Shown: one piece after another, positions 11,233 through 24,100 of the stretch | How positions within the stretch are numbered: the first letter of the stretch is position 1 | Layout of the letters: the number at the start of each line of letters is the position of its first letter | Assembly: GCA_014549065.1 (NCBI GenBank) | Contig: JACDOX010000087.1 | Coordinates: 386,181-450,180 of the forward strand | Source: Cardinalis cardinalis | Taxonomy: Eukaryota > Chordata > Aves > Passeriformes > Cardinalidae | Reading direction: 5' to 3' | Length of the DNA: 64,000 nucleotides | Notes under the pieces: generated by a model | Told to the model about the DNA's origin: nothing | Database searches by the model: none | What the model saw: the letters and a program-made list of their open reading frames with translations, nothing else | Position numbers and translations under genes: made by a program

Positions 11233-13401
11233 AGCTGCTGGTGCATNGTGAGAAGGGGGAGCTGGTGCTGGTGAGCTTTGGAAAAGGACAGCACGTAGCA
11301 GCACATTTCAGCTTCCCCTTCAGAGTACAAAGGGATTTGTGAGCTCCAGGGGTTAAGGCTGGCAGTAATCCGACTGGCAGTCCCTCAGTGAGCTGCCAGT
11401 GGGAGATCCTGCTATGCTAATGGCATTGGACTTTCTCTTTCTTTGAAGCCTGACTTTCATGGGATCAGTTCATGATGGTGAGTTAGGAAACTGGTTGTTT
11501 TGCAAAGTCAATAAATGGTGCCAGTGTTGGGGTGATTTTGCTACAAACCTCTCATTAGTGCCCTGAGCAAACAGAGCAACTTCCAGTCCTGATATTTATT
11601 GGCAGCCAGGACCCATGGACAACCCAGTATCTTCTCCTCTTAACATATCAGAGGAGTAAATAAAACATAGGGAATGTNTGAAATTATGCTGGCAGAGCTT
11701 GATTAACCTGACTGGAGGCAGGTTTTGGATGGAATATAGTGAATTAAAGTCTGANTGCATTCAGTGATACTTGCCTCTCATGGCCACTCATTTTGGGAAA
11801 GAACCATTGGAGGACTCCAGCATCCCAAGGAGTTAGTGTGCAAAGCTACAGATTCCCATGGTATAGCCAGCTGTGAGTTAAATGTGTATGCCCCTGCATA
11901 CAGGTTCCATTTTACTGATGAGAAACAAATACCACAGATAAGTGCATGCTGGTGGTGCAGGCCAGGAGATGACACATCCATTGCCTCTTTCCTCTGGCAA
12001 GTCATTGCCTCTGGTGATGTCAGGGTTGAGACCTATCCTGATNTGTATTAGGAGAGAGGTCCATCACATGAAAAGCAGTGTTTGAAGGCTACTTTTCAAG
12101 TCTTAGGGTTTTCATATTCTTAGTTCTTCCTAAAGAGTACTGATAGTGCTACATACTTGAAACCATAAAAACCTACAGATGCCATATCAAGTTGTTCAGT
12201 AGAGAAAATCCACCATGGCTGCAGTTAGGCTTCCACCCTCCCAGTCATTATGCATCCTGTTGTCATCCCTCTGCAGCCCTCAGGGGTCTGAATTCCTGTT
12301 TTGTTCAGTGTGATAGATACATCATTCTGTGCACACTGTCACTTTTTGCATGCTGGGTGGTGGTGTGCTCTGTGATATATATGGAAATGCTTCAATAGGA
12401 AGAAAAAAGTCTCTGTACATAGGCATTAATTGCTATCAGCTCCTCATGGTTTGGGCCAAGTCATTCCTGAAACAGGCACNCATTTGTTTGCCCTGCTTAG
12501 GCACTAGTGAGATGCTTTAGTATCTGTCATTAATAGCAAAGGAAAATAGTTGGTTTAACTAGGGGAGAAAGCAACAGTGGAGGATGAAGGTCCAAGAGCA
12601 GTTGCCAAATTTCTTTCAACTAAATTGGCTGCCAGTGTATACTGTGAATGAAGAAAATTGAGAACGGCAGCTAAGGCTTAACTAATGCAATCCTATTTGG
12701 GGCTGCAAACAAAGGCTTTGGCCTCTGTCCACAGGATCTGACCTTTCCATTGTGGATTGAAAGTTAAAATGATGGCTGGATTCTGTTTGACTAAGAAGGT
12801 ACGAGGAGAACGAGACGGAAGCAGAAACCTTGGCCAGGTGTTGTTGAAAAGTGCAATTTGTTCANTGCTGGAAAAGCAAAAAGCTTTGTCTTCATCTGCA
12901 GCTGTCACTTAGGAGCAGACTGAACAAAATCCTTCAGGACTTCAGAGGGTGACGGTGTCCATCCAATGCCACTGGCATGCTGGGCTGTCAAATAATCCTC
13001 AGCCCTGCCAGCCTTGGGAGTTATTAACCATTGTCACAACTTGCCTCCAGCTCTGTCTCTTGGGGCATCTTTTTCCCATTTGCAGTTATTCATATGAAGA
13101 GCTCTTTGGGTCTCGTCCAGGCTTAGCTCTTCGTTTTCCCCTTTGTTGGATGCCCAGGGAAAGGCTCTCTGAGAGGGGCCTTTCATTGCTGCATTCACAG
13201 GCCAGTCTTGGCTGACTTGCTTGGAAATACACACACCAAAGCAGCAAGCCCAGCTGCTGTTCCCTTAAAGCAAGTGACAGTGAAATTGCTGCAGCAAAGA
13301 CCTGATACAGCTAATGAGTGATCTGCAGCACACCGGTATGAGCACACACCTGCAAACCTGCCGGTGCAGCCTCCTGGGGGTGGCTGGGGGATCCCCAAAC
13401 C
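11233..13401. other. Single-copy non-coding stretch
   Basis: I see no gene, RNA or recognisable transposon between the CR1 fragment and the target duplication of the next LTR. The open frames here (for example 11764-12051 plus and 12693-12908 minus) are short, contain Ns and lack splice-flanked structure. The composition is ordinary for bird intronic DNA. Confidence 0.55.
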
Positions 13402-13407
13402 TGCTGA
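13402..13407. repeat. Target-site duplication (left), TGCTGA
   Basis: Six bases identical to 13810-13815 on the other side of the solo LTR. They define its boundaries and imply a 6-bp staggered cut at integration. Confidence 0.75.
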
Positions 13408-13809
13408 TCTTGTATCCCAGATGAAGGAAGGAATCTGACTNNATGTTCTCAGAAGGCTAATTTATTATTTGAAGATACTAAATTATATTAAAGAATACTA
13501 AACGAAACTACAGTAAAGAATACAGAAAGGANACTTACAGAATGCTAAAAAGATAATAATGAAAACTNGTGACTCTTTCCAGAGTCTGGACACAGCTTGG
13601 CCCTGATTGGCCAAAGAGTCAAAATAATTCACANCAGANACCAATGAAACAATCACCNNNTGGATAAACAATCTCCAAACACATTCCAAAGCAGCAAAAC
13701 ACAGGAGAAGCAAATGAGATAATATTGTTTTCCTTTTTCTCTGAGGCTTCTCAGCTTCCCAGGAGAAAATCCCNGGCAAAGAGATTTTTCAGAAAATATG
13801 ACNGTGACA
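13408..13809 (-). mobile_element. Solo LTR of an endogenous retrovirus (ERVK-like, songbird family)
   Basis: Read on the minus strand it begins TGTCAC and runs through an A/T-rich U3 with GGAAGCTGAGAAGCCTCAG, a CCAATCAGGGCCAAG block, and ACTCTGGAAAGAGTCA. It continues to a poly(A) signal (AATAAA, plus-strand TTTATT at 13461-13466) and GCCTTCTGAGAACAT. This is a layout I recognise from songbird LTRs. A perfect 6-bp target duplication TGCTGA flanks it (13402-13407 and 13810-13815), typical of ERVK/class II integration. The expected terminal dinucleotide at 13408 reads TC rather than TG. It is about 402 bp and carries eleven Ns, far above the local average. No internal retroviral sequence adjoins it, so it is a solo LTR. 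Confidence 0.85.
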
Positions 13810-13815
13810 TGCTGA
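13810..13815. repeat. Target-site duplication (right), TGCTGA
   Basis: Right-hand partner of the 6-bp duplication flanking the 13.4-kb solo LTR. Confidence 0.75.
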
Positions 13816-16800
13816 GACCAGAGGGCAGCCCAGAACACCTTGGGGAAAGAGGTGGAAACAATTCTGTGGGCATGCCCTGGGTGCTGTGTCTGTCCAGGCT
13901 GGGGTGTCACATGCACAGTAGCATCAGAGGTGCTCTGNCTAGGCTTGGTTCTGCTGCTGTGTATCTAACAGCAGCATAGCTGACCTGAAACAATCTAGGG
14001 GTTGTTTTAGCAAGATATCTATGGTTTTTGAGTGCTTTTCTACTCCAGTGTTTTGTTGGTTTTTTTTTTACAAGGCTAAGTCAGAAAATCTGGAGTTGTT
14101 TTAGGGTATTGCTCATAAAAATTTTTTTAAGAGCCTTGTAACTATAAATGCAAAAGCAATTACTAGCAGGAATCTCTGTTAGATCCTTGCTCTAGCCAAA
14201 GCCTAAAATTGTCAAATGCAATGGCAATTAAAATATTAAAGCCAGCTTTCTCTTTTCTTTAACCTTCCAGTGGGATTTTACATAGTCCACTACTGGATGT
14301 CTTTTAATGCTGTGCATGTGAGGCTTTGGGGAGGTACAGGCAGTCAGTACTTTGCTTTTCTATCAACAATGTTGAGAAAGTGGTTTCCTTATCTAGTGAC
14401 AGCAGACTGCTGCTTTAGTGGTGCTTAGGTTGCCAAGAACCTCCCTGGCTTGTTGGGGATGAGCTGTCAGGCCATGAGCAGTGGTCTCCTCACCGGAGGA
14501 GGTCCTTCTGTGGATCTGCCTGTGCTGGGGTTGGTGTTCCNATGATGTTCCTCATCCCAGTGTGATGAGCTCCATGGCATGGCTGGGTAGCAGCTGGGAA
14601 GGCGTCTCCATCCACACAAAGAATTAGGGAAGAGTGACTTCCCACAACAGAGTAACTACCAGGGAATTAAAGTTATAAACAGGAGACATCCTGCTTGTAG
14701 TGGAAATCCATCTGCATGTTCAGCAACACAGCATTGTGTTCAGAGAGGATGAAACGTCTCCTTTCTCTGGATTTTTTGCCCTAAAATGCACTATTTACGT
14801 CGCCTTTCCACCGTGCTGAGCTTCACAGCCAGGGCAAGTACCTCTGGCAGCCTGTGGAGCCCCATGGCNTTCCTGCAGAAACAGCATGGAAGACTATTTC
14901 AATTTTGTGGGAGAGGTGACCAGCAGCTCCAGTGGTGAGCCAAAACACTTGAAAATGGAGCAGTTTTTGACTCAAGTGAACACTCAGACTCTTCTTCCCT
15001 GCTGGCCCTCCCACTCTGGGGGACTCACCTCNAGAAGAAACCACTGAGGGATTGCAACCCAATAAGGTTGGTTTTTGGGGGAGTTTTTCTTCTTTTTTTT
15101 CAAAGAAAACTAACATTTTCTAGTGGGAAAACATACTCTCTTTCTGTCCAGAATGTTTTCCTTTAAAAATCAAAACAGAAGCAAAATGCAATCTGTTCTG
15201 ACAGGAGCGGGGAGGGAGGGAGGAAGTATTGGCTGGCTGTNTGTGTGCTATTTTTGGTTTAACTCATGGAAGACAAGTTTCTTGGAGTTTCCTNGGAATG
15301 CCTGCACATCACAGGAGGCTCCCTGCTAGAAGAAGAAGGGGATAGCTGACCCTGAGCGCCCGTTCAGGGTGGAGGCAGTGGATAGAGAGATGAAAGCAAG
15401 AGCNAACACTCTTGGGTCCTTGCTCAAGGAGGAGGGAAGAGCAGTGGGGAAGGCTTCTTCAATACATATCTGAACTCTTTCTGAGGAAAAGAGGCAAGAC
15501 TTTACTTCAAACAGAGTATTTATGGGTTGCTTTTTTTTTTCCTTCCCCAATTGCTATTTCTTTTGAAATTTCTTGGCAGTTTTAGGAATTAAAAATGTAA
15601 AAAATCTTCAGATTCACATTTTCTCGTTCTTTTTCCTCAGTGTTTCCCATTCTTCATTTTCACAGAGATAAAATTAAGGAATGTTAATAGTGAGAAGAAT
15701 AAAATAACCACAAAAACCAAAAACAGCATTGAATTTTTTTCCCATTGAAAACCACTGAAAATTCCCTTTAGACCCCCTTACATTCTAAGATATGATTTCA
15801 ATAAACTACTCAGCATTTCTTCGCTCTCCCTCTAAAGATCTTACTTTCCACAACATCAGTGAATTTAGGAAGAGCCTAAGATTGTATTGCATTCAGTGTT
15901 TCCTGGTGGGTCTTGGAAATGACATGTTTGTTTAACAGTCCCACACTTCATCTGCTAATTGCTTGGAGTTTTTCTCCATGTATGACTGAAGATCTGGGTT
16001 TTAAATGGCTGGTAAATACACACATGCACGTGCACACCCAGACACTGGCAGGCCAATCTGCTTGCTACAAACTCACTTTTTAATGCCTTTTCTTTTTCGG
16101 TTGTTTGAAAAATCATGTAAGCATAATAGGGATAATTAGCTTTGACTATGAGCAAATCTGGCAATAAAACACATTAGCTACAGCTTTAAATCAACATCTC
16201 AGCCTGCAGCCTTAACTCANAGTCCTGGTAAAATCTAATTAAAACTGAAATGATCATCTAGGCATTTGATTTTAATTGCATGTGCGTGTGNGTTTGGCTA
16301 TTTGGCCTGCACAACCGATTTCCGTGAAGCGGCCGAGTTTGCTGAGAGCTGCTTTGAAACTGATGCCCTAATCACAGGGAAAAGACACGAAAACTTCACA
16401 GACACAGTTCAAAGCCTTCTGATGGGTGCTCTGAAAAAACAGTCCTACAGGTAGCATGTCTGAGTTGTGTTATTAGGTGCTGCCTAAGAATATTAGTTAT
16501 GCATTGGAAGGGAAACATGCCAGAAACCTGAGCTGAAATGTACAATAACAGAGCGGCTTCAGCTTTCCCCTGCCTTGAAAGGAGAGCTCTGCCTTGACTC
16601 CAGCCATGAAAAGGCATTTGTAATGCAGATTAAATCTCTTCACATGGGCAATTTGTGGGGAATCACAGATGCATGTNGCATGCACATTCTGACTTCCTCT
16701 GCACTGATTTCACCTTGTAAACCAGCCTTCCACCCTCTGGAAAAGCTCCTGAGGGTCAGGACTGTGGCACCAGACCTACTCCTGCCATTTGGAAAACTTA

Positions 16801-19710
16801 CTGGGCACCTGCTGGCAGCCCCTGTGCTCCCAATGCCTTTGGAAGAGCACCTAAGGATGACACCTAAGTGCTCCCCTCCTGGAAATGTCTGTGTTCCCAC
16901 TGATCTCTTCTGACTGNGAATGTCACCTCCGCTCTCTAACAATAATACCAACAGAACAAATAAAAACAATGCAAACTGGCTTGTGTATTTCAGGAAGAGC
17001 AACCCCTTTGGGATCAGGGGACCCTTCTGGGAGCATGCTGGATCCTTGGGAACCTTGGAAATCTCCTGGGGTGTTCCTGGACACCCTGAAGACAATGTAG
17101 GCTTAACTTNTGGTTGGGATTTATGCAAAATACAGCTTAAAACTGAAAGCAAGGACCTGGCTACTTTTATGGGACATCACTGAATTTAAGTGAGGCTAAA
17201 GTTGAAGTGTGTTGCTCCCATTTTATTTCCCAGTGCTACCCAAAATAAGCAGAAGAAAGTTTCCATGTGCTTTGAAAAACCAATGCTGCAGTGTTTTAAT
17301 GTGGAGTGTCTACAGAGGGCTGAGTGCACCCTGAATTGTGCAAGGTGACAAGGTCNAGGCACTTCTGCAAAATGCAAAAGACCCTTTNATGTAACAGCCA
17401 CAATGGTTGAAGNTAAGGTTTTATTTGGCAGGTACTTCCNGATAGTAGTTTATAGGTGTGTATAGGAAGTGGCTGTGCTACNAGATGCAGTGTGAGCAGA
17501 TATTTGGGAAGGACAGGAGCTCTGGGCTGAGCTCCTGCTGCACAGAGCTTGTGCTGTAGTAGCAACTCTAACACTGAGTGCAAGGTGGTTTTAGGTGTGG
17601 TGAGTGTTGGTTTGTTGGTTTAGTTTGTGATTCATACGGCACTTTGTTATGTTACTTATTCAAACAAACTGACAAATTTTAGATGTTTCTCGGGAATCCA
17701 TGTGGTGTGGCCCTTCTGGCTGAGGATGTGGGAGCTTTTGCCACTCACTGATTTCATTGTGGGCTCCAACCAAGGTGATCCAGCTTTTGGTCTGCTGGTG
17801 AATGGTTGACCAGCACAACTGACTGATTTGGCCAAGCCCAATAGATCTGGCCTGTTTTTTCAAGACATAGTGTTGAACTTGGACCATGGGCCTCTCTTCT
17901 CTTGACTGAGGGAAGTTCTGTACACAGTTTGTGCTGATTGGGAGTGGGGCTGGGCCCAGCCTCATCCCCAGTGGGCACAGCTGTGCAGGACAGGTGAATG
18001 CTATTGAAGGGAACGAGCCATGGAGTGCCCAGGGGCACTGACCAACCACCACAGGGAGCAGAGGGCACACAGGTGCAGTGCATCAACAGGAGGGGATAAA
18101 AGGCTGGGCTGAAGAACAAGAAGGGCAGGTGCTTGCAGCTTGCTGANGTGNTATGCTGNTTCTCTGGGCAGGTGCCTGAAGCCTTCTGAACTGGTAAGGT
18201 GTTATTCTGCAAGGGTTGGAGCTTTCTGAATTTGTGTGGTGATACTCTGTGTATTGTGGCCATCTCAACTGTGGCATGTGCTGTGACAAAGTTCAGTATA
18301 AATTAAGGGATGAGATAAGGTTGTGTGTGGGGTNTGCTGGCCTCAGCCTTGGAGTTGGTGTTCAGTGCTGCACAACAAATTTTAAGATGGACAGGTATGG
18401 GGAGAGAGTTTGCTTGAGAGTTAATTCACTTGGGCAGACTGTTCAGAGCATTTCAGTTGGTGGTGCTCGGTGTTCCCCAAAGGCTGGTAACTCATTGCCT
18501 AAAGTCAGCTCCAGCACGAATGCTAATGATTAATGCCTGGAGATCCCAGTGGTCTTGGAAGCAATATAGTTAAGTAAAAGGCAATGGGTTGGATAAAAGG
18601 TCTTAAATCAGACTAATGTTGGCAAATGTCACTTGAAAGAGAGGGATTTTGGAGGNGAAAAAAAGAAAGAAAAAAGGAAAAGTAATTTAAGAAGNAAATC
18701 AAAGGCGGGGAAGCGGACATTCCCACAAACTAATAAAATCTCTGCAAATGAGGAAATCAGCCTGCTGAGATTGAAATTTAATCACAGAAAGGATTTCATT
18801 GTAACGAGGAGAAATATAATTACCACTCAAGAAAGGAGAGGGCTTTGTGCCTCTCGGCTGGCACGCGGCTGCAGCAGAGATGTGTCAGAAGGGGAAGGAA
18901 GGCTCACAGCAATTGTCCCACCAGTAACAAACACAATCCCTGCTGAAAACTGAGCCAGGTTTGTTAGAGAGGCATCTGTGGCTGCTGCATGTGTAAGAAC
19001 NCTGGAAGCATTGCTCCAGGAAGGAGCATCCACATTCCCCGGTGGCCTGGGAATGTTCCTTGTGGGATTTCATGGTGTTGCTCTCCCACCCCAGCTCCTA
19101 CCTAGGCATGACTTGGGCCACTGGAAGTGCCCTTGGTGTTGTGCCACAGTTGTAGTTACACTTCAGACTCATTCAAAGGTCAATAAAACCAGGAATGAAG
19201 TGTGATGTAAATACAGAAGTTCTTCTGTGNCCATAAAAGGATGTATTGGTGTGCATACCCTTTTGAAAATGAGTAGGTGTTGATATTTTTTGTTTTAAGA
19301 AAAAAAACCCAATAAAAATCCCACCTGTTGTTCACAGTGCAGCAGCACGAATCCTTCCAGGAGCAGGCTGACCACACTGCTGGACTTTTAGGTTTATTTA
19401 GAAACAATTACAGCCTCCTCAGAGCTCAAAATATGTCCATAGTTTAACAAGTCAATATTTTCTCTGTTATTCCCCTGCTGAACAGGCTGTTGTTTCCTTC
19501 CTTGTTTTGTTATAGATGCAATTCAGCCTGGGTTGGTTTGATTGATATGTTCTGTTTCTTTTCTCTGTTTATGGCATTGAGCTCCTGGAGTCTCCACTGA
19601 CTTCATTAGAGTATTTTAGAAAATAAGTATCCTCAGCATTATTTTCTTTCCTTGGCCTAGTGGGGGAAGAAAAAAGTACAATAGAAAAGCACATACTTTA
19701 AAACCAAGCA

Positions 19711-19768
19711 GGTAGTTTGGGCATTCAGTGGAGTGGGGAATGATACCAACAATATTTTTAAAAGTTCC
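19711..19768. repeat. Unclassified dispersed repeat, copy 1
   Basis: About 58 bp sharing the core GTTTGGGCATNCAGTGGAGT and GGGGAATGATACCAACA with the copy at 23293-23350. There is one substitution in the first core, and small differences including an indel near the T/A-rich right end. Flanking sequence outside this core is unrelated. I do not recognise the family. It could be a fragment of an old transposon or a local duplication. Confidence 0.7.
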
Positions 19769-22700
19769 TCTTCAGCATTCTATCAACTGCAAGGTTTTTA
19801 AAAGAAATTAAGATTAACATATTTGACAGCTTTTGACCACCTTTGAAATTGGTGCTGAAGTGCTTGGTGGGCAAAACTCATGTTCTGCTGCTTTAATTTG
19901 CTTTTTAAAAAATTATTTTGTATCCACCTCTTTCCTGCTGAATTTTAGAATTGTTATTTGCTTCATCTCAGATGCTCTCGTGGCTGATCTTGTCAGGAGG
20001 AGGGGATGCATTTCAAGTGGCAGGGAGGAGAATTAGCATGTGGCAGTACCAGCCNCCTGACATGGTGCAAGATAAGAAATTAATTACAACCGTTGCTGTC
20101 AAAGTACACACGGACCCACATTGATGGGTGCTCTGCGTCCTTCCCTGGATGTAGTGGGCCACCAGTGGATTGCTTGAAGAAAGTCCCATTAACTTTTAAA
20201 ATGGGAAATTTAATGGGAACAGATGTCTTTGTGTCAGCACTGGAAGAGTTAATAAGATTAGGTGAAAGAAAAAAAAGAGAACTCTTTAATTGGCCAGAAT
20301 ATGCAGTGCTACATCTCCAGCTCTCCGTGCCAGCAGAGGCGTTTGGCTAGTGGGAATTAAACAGAGAATTGTGCAAACATTGGGAAGTGTTGCTGAAATT
20401 NTTCAGTGTTCTTTTTTTTTTCCTTGCTACTTTAGGATTAATTTGTAAATTTGCTCTTGATAATNATTTATAAAATAACCATAACCCTGGAATATTTCAG
20501 GTCACATCAAGATAGTGGTTTAAGCATGTTGAGCCTGGTAAAATGAAAAGTCAATCAGAATAGAAGTGACTCCTGTAGTATTTCATACTGCTTTGAAAAG
20601 GCTGGTTCCAGGCAATTAAAAAAAACTGAGTCTTTGGTTTTCTACATTTGTGCCTAGTGCNGCTGCTCTCAGTGAGCTGTATGTCTAGGAACACTCTGAG
20701 AACATAAATACTTGATTTTTTTTGTTTTGTTTCTTTNTTTTAATCTGTGAAAATACTGTCTTTTTTCTTAATTAACTCCACTATTAAACAAAGAGCAGTG
20801 AGACATGCTCTTATGGTGTGTATTTTTACAGCAAAGTATTTAAAGCAGCCCNTTGGATAATTTCATGCTGCATTAAGTTCAGTAAGATCTTCTCATATGC
20901 ATCATTTTTACTGCTTCCTCTATCTTTGGCCATAAGCTTTTTAATTGCCATGCAAAGAAATATAAAACAAAATTCAATAAGAAATATATTTTTGATTGTT
21001 GGCTCCATCTGAAGCAGTGTTTCTCAGATGATGGAGTGAACCTTGGTTGTGTGTTTTGCTTGGAAATCCCTGGGTTGCCTTTAGNGTGCTGCCCTTGCCT
21101 CACCAAAGGCTCTAAAAGCAGCTGAATATGAAGAAGAGAGGTTTTATTAGGGCAGAAGGCTCAGCCTCTGGAACAGAAGAGTGCTGGTAATTCCAGTGCT
21201 CACAGCCATTTGTTAAATCTCTAGATTTGGGAATGGGCATCCCGAAAGCACAGGGAACACATGGCTTAGGGTTGTCTTGCCCACCTCTTTTTCTGAGTCT
21301 TGCACCTGTAGCCCAGCTAAGTTTGCCTTACCCCACAATGATTTTTGGCTTTCAAAGGCCAAAAATATCAGAGGTATTGAAATTATGGTCTTTTTCTAGT
21401 AAAGCTTTCCTCAAGACCAGCGTGGTTGGGTTTTGAGCAAGTGGCACTTCCAGCAAAGGAAAATGTTTTGCCAAAAAATGCTTCCTGGCATGGTCTAATT
21501 TAGAGCTGCAGACTTAAGATGGTCAGGCCTGGGACACTTTCCTTGGAGGTGTTTTTGAGACTAGCTCACTCCATAAATACTTATAATTACATTTCTAATG
21601 CTCACATTCAGGGAGCCTTTNTGAATGCAAATACTGTGCTCATGACTGAACAATGGGTAAATTAAAAAATGGAAGCTGATGTTTTATGTTTTAGAGAGGA
21701 AAAGGAGAATAAAAGATGAAGNCTTGGACATTGCTGTGATTCTCTGAGTGCCTGTGGATGAAAGCCCCTCCCCAGAGAGCTGCTGCTGATGGGCCAAAGA
21801 GAGATGCCCTGGGGTTCACCCATGTGTGTTTCACGTTGGATTATGGCTCTGGTTTGGTGTTCTGGCATCAAATAGAAATCGCAAAAATGGGGTGGAAACT
21901 AACTTGACAGTATGACAGTAAAGAATCCCATTTTAGCAATGTGTTTGCTGACTGACTGAGCTGATGTAAAAAGCAGTCTGAAAAGGCCAGTTCCTCCCCA
22001 GGCTGAAACTGATCCTAGTTTAGTGTTCAATCCAGACCTAAGCTGCTGAAAGATGACATAAAGACTAGGCTTTTCTTATTGCTATGCATTTTCTTTGCTT
22101 TCTATGACAGAATTTTGTCAGACACACTGACCAAAAGGCTTGGGGGCTATATTGGGTACATGCATTTATTTGAACCCTCTGTGCTCTGGGATTTAACCCA
22201 GTTGTAGAGGACCGTAGGGCTGCTCCAACACTGTCCCCTTCCATCATCAAATGCAGGTTAGAGAGGAACTTGTGGCACGAGTTGTGGTTTGTCTTCCATG
22301 CTGATTATTAAAAATGAATGGGGGGAAATAAANGCCCAGCTGTGGAGGATTGAGCTTGGAGGTCTTCACCTGCAGCATGGGAAATGAAGACTGCACTGTG
22401 GCTGGGGGATTGGAGGTGAATCATCATGCTCACTCTGGATTTTTGGCACTTCCCCTTTGCATGGCTCAAAGGGCTGTGGGCTCTGTGTACACCCCGGGAG
22501 TGTAAATCTCTCCTGCTGGCTTTGTCTTAGGACAATTATTGCAGTGTTTGGTTATAGACTGTCTGGGGATGGACAGAAATTGTTCTCCTTCCTCCTAGTG
22601 GATTTATTCTTTGGTTTTTTTGTTCATTCTTTGAATTCTAGTTCAAGTAGGTGGAATATTCCTTATTTTCTTTCATTATAAGGTAAACACAATTACCATG

Positions 22701-23102
22701 ATATATCCTCTCCAATTTCTGTTATGACTGTGCTTTGAAACTATAACCTGTTTTTAGCTGAAAATCCGTAGAGGAAGTCTAAGGAGCCAGAAAATGCTTT
22801 AGTGGGAAAGCTATATGTTTAAATAAACCTTACAGAGATAGTGCTCACCCAGCAGGTGAAAATATGCAGTCTGAGCGTCGTTGGGTAGAAGAGTAACTCT
22901 GAATCTCTCATTCCTTTCTATCTAAGGTAACTTGATTATCACTGTAATCTCTTTTGTTCTGTCACTTTGAAAAGACAGTCTCATCTGTCATTCTGTGGGG
23001 GGAAAAAAAGACCTGACAAATAAGTGTAGGCAAAAGCAAATATTCCTTATTTAAACATTGGTTTAAAAATGAGAGTAATATTTATATAGCCAGAAGCACA
23101 CT

Positions 23103-23145
23103 TTATATATATTTTTATATATATATGCATATGTATATTNAAAAA
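23103..23145. repeat. TA-rich simple sequence
   Basis: Alternating TATATA/TTTATA with interrupted repeats, leading into an A run. It is low complexity with no further assignment. Confidence 0.75.
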
Positions 23146-23292
23146 AAGGCACTGCCTCTTTTGAACCAAATACATGTCACAAGGTTTGTGCTTCGAATGG
23201 TTTCTGCAGGAGATACCTGGGTTATTGGGACATTTCCTATTCAAGGCTTTATTTTCTTAGATAGCTTCTGCAAAGGGGCACTGGCACTGCCT

Positions 23293-23350
23293 GGCAGTTT
23301 GGGCATACAGTGGAGTGGGGAATGATACCAACAGTATTTAAAATAATTCC
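23293..23350. repeat. Unclassified dispersed repeat, copy 2
   Basis: Second copy of the repeat seen at 19711-19768, in the same orientation and about 3.6 kb downstream. The shared core spans GTTTGGGCAT to GATACCAACA and the right end drifts in an A/T-rich tail (TATTTAAAATAATTCC here). Confidence 0.7.
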
Positions 23351-23814
23351 AAATAAAGTGTATTATATGTAAAATAGATGTGTAAGCGTACGTGTGCCAG
23401 CACATACATTTATCTTCAGAAAGGGACTCTGGCTGTCTGTAGGACTCAGCTGTTGTCAGGCACCCAGGAAAGGGGAGGTATTTGGTTCCACCAGCTCAAG
23501 TGCTTATGAAAATAAGATTCAGTTGGGTAAAATAATAAAGGAGAGGGATTGAATTATTTTTGGTTTGTTGTGAAAACTACCCCTTGGTCAGTAAAAGTAA
23601 CATGATGTGATAGTGCATTGGGTTAATTAAGGATTTCTATCCCCAGCATGACCACACCCAGCACTGAGTGCCTCTCCCCTAACCAAGGGCCACATTAGCT
23701 GGGCAGCAGATGCACTCAGATACANAGATCCTTGTCCTCTGTCACCACCCAGCAGCTCCCATGCCTCTCCTGCTCCTCCTGGGCATCCCTGGAGCTGGAT
23801 GAAGCCTTGGAGGC

Positions 23815-24100
23815 CGGCGAGGCGTCGGCCTCTGGCTGTGCATGAGGATACCCAATTTGGGAGCGCGGGTTTTTGGCTGAGGTTGGCACAGCTGCTGCCC
23901 TTGCTGGCAGGCAGGGAGGACACCTGTGTGCCCCTGTGAATGAAGGCAGCCTTCACTTGGGGGATGCTGCCACAGGAGCCGTGCCCCGCGCGGAAGCGCG
24001 AAGAAAAGGCCGATGCTCCGTGCCACGCGTGCTCGGCGCATACTAAGGAAGCAGCAGGGGAGGAATAAAAGGCACTGGCTCGTTGGCTGGCCTCGCTGCT
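23815..24100. promoter_or_regulatory. Compact CpG-rich patch with TATA-like motif, possible promoter
   Basis: Roughly twenty CpG dinucleotides fall in about 285 bp, including GGCCGGCGAGGCGTCGG, GAGCGCGGG and CCGCGCGGAAGCGCG. Most of the window is strongly CpG-depleted. At the downstream edge, ATAAAAG (24065-24071) is followed about 30 bp later by TCGCTGCTATTCAGAG, a spacing compatible with a TATA-driven start near 24095-24101 on the plus strand. No coding exon is recognised downstream. A non-coding RNA promoter, an enhancer, or a GC-rich patch without promoter activity are all possible. Confidence 0.35.

Larger units (their letters stand above)
13816..23814. other. Long single-copy stretch with conserved-element-like blocks
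   Basis: No gene is recognised. Several blocks look like conserved non-coding DNA: 16130-16450 (TAATTA-type and ATGATCAT-type words, then a CpG-containing part), 18640-18960 (AATATAATTACC, GCACGCGGCTGC) and 20040-20350 (TTAATTACAACCGTTG, repeated TTTAATGGGA-type words). A 62-codon frame at 16266-16454 ends at an ACAG/GTAGCA junction but matches nothing I know. Two related copies of an unclassified short repeat sit at 19711-19768 and 23293-23350. TA-rich simple sequence occurs at 23103-23145. Confidence 0.5.

Noticed and set aside
16640..17152. 170-codon minus-strand frame
   Set aside because: It contains several N codons that may hide stops. It shows no domain, no splice-flanked structure and no recognisable similarity. 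It is expected by chance in 64 kb.
17754..18263. 169-codon minus-strand frame and overlapping frames
   Set aside because: It includes clustered N codons, and several frames are open at once, as in GC-richer non-coding DNA. No family signature is present.
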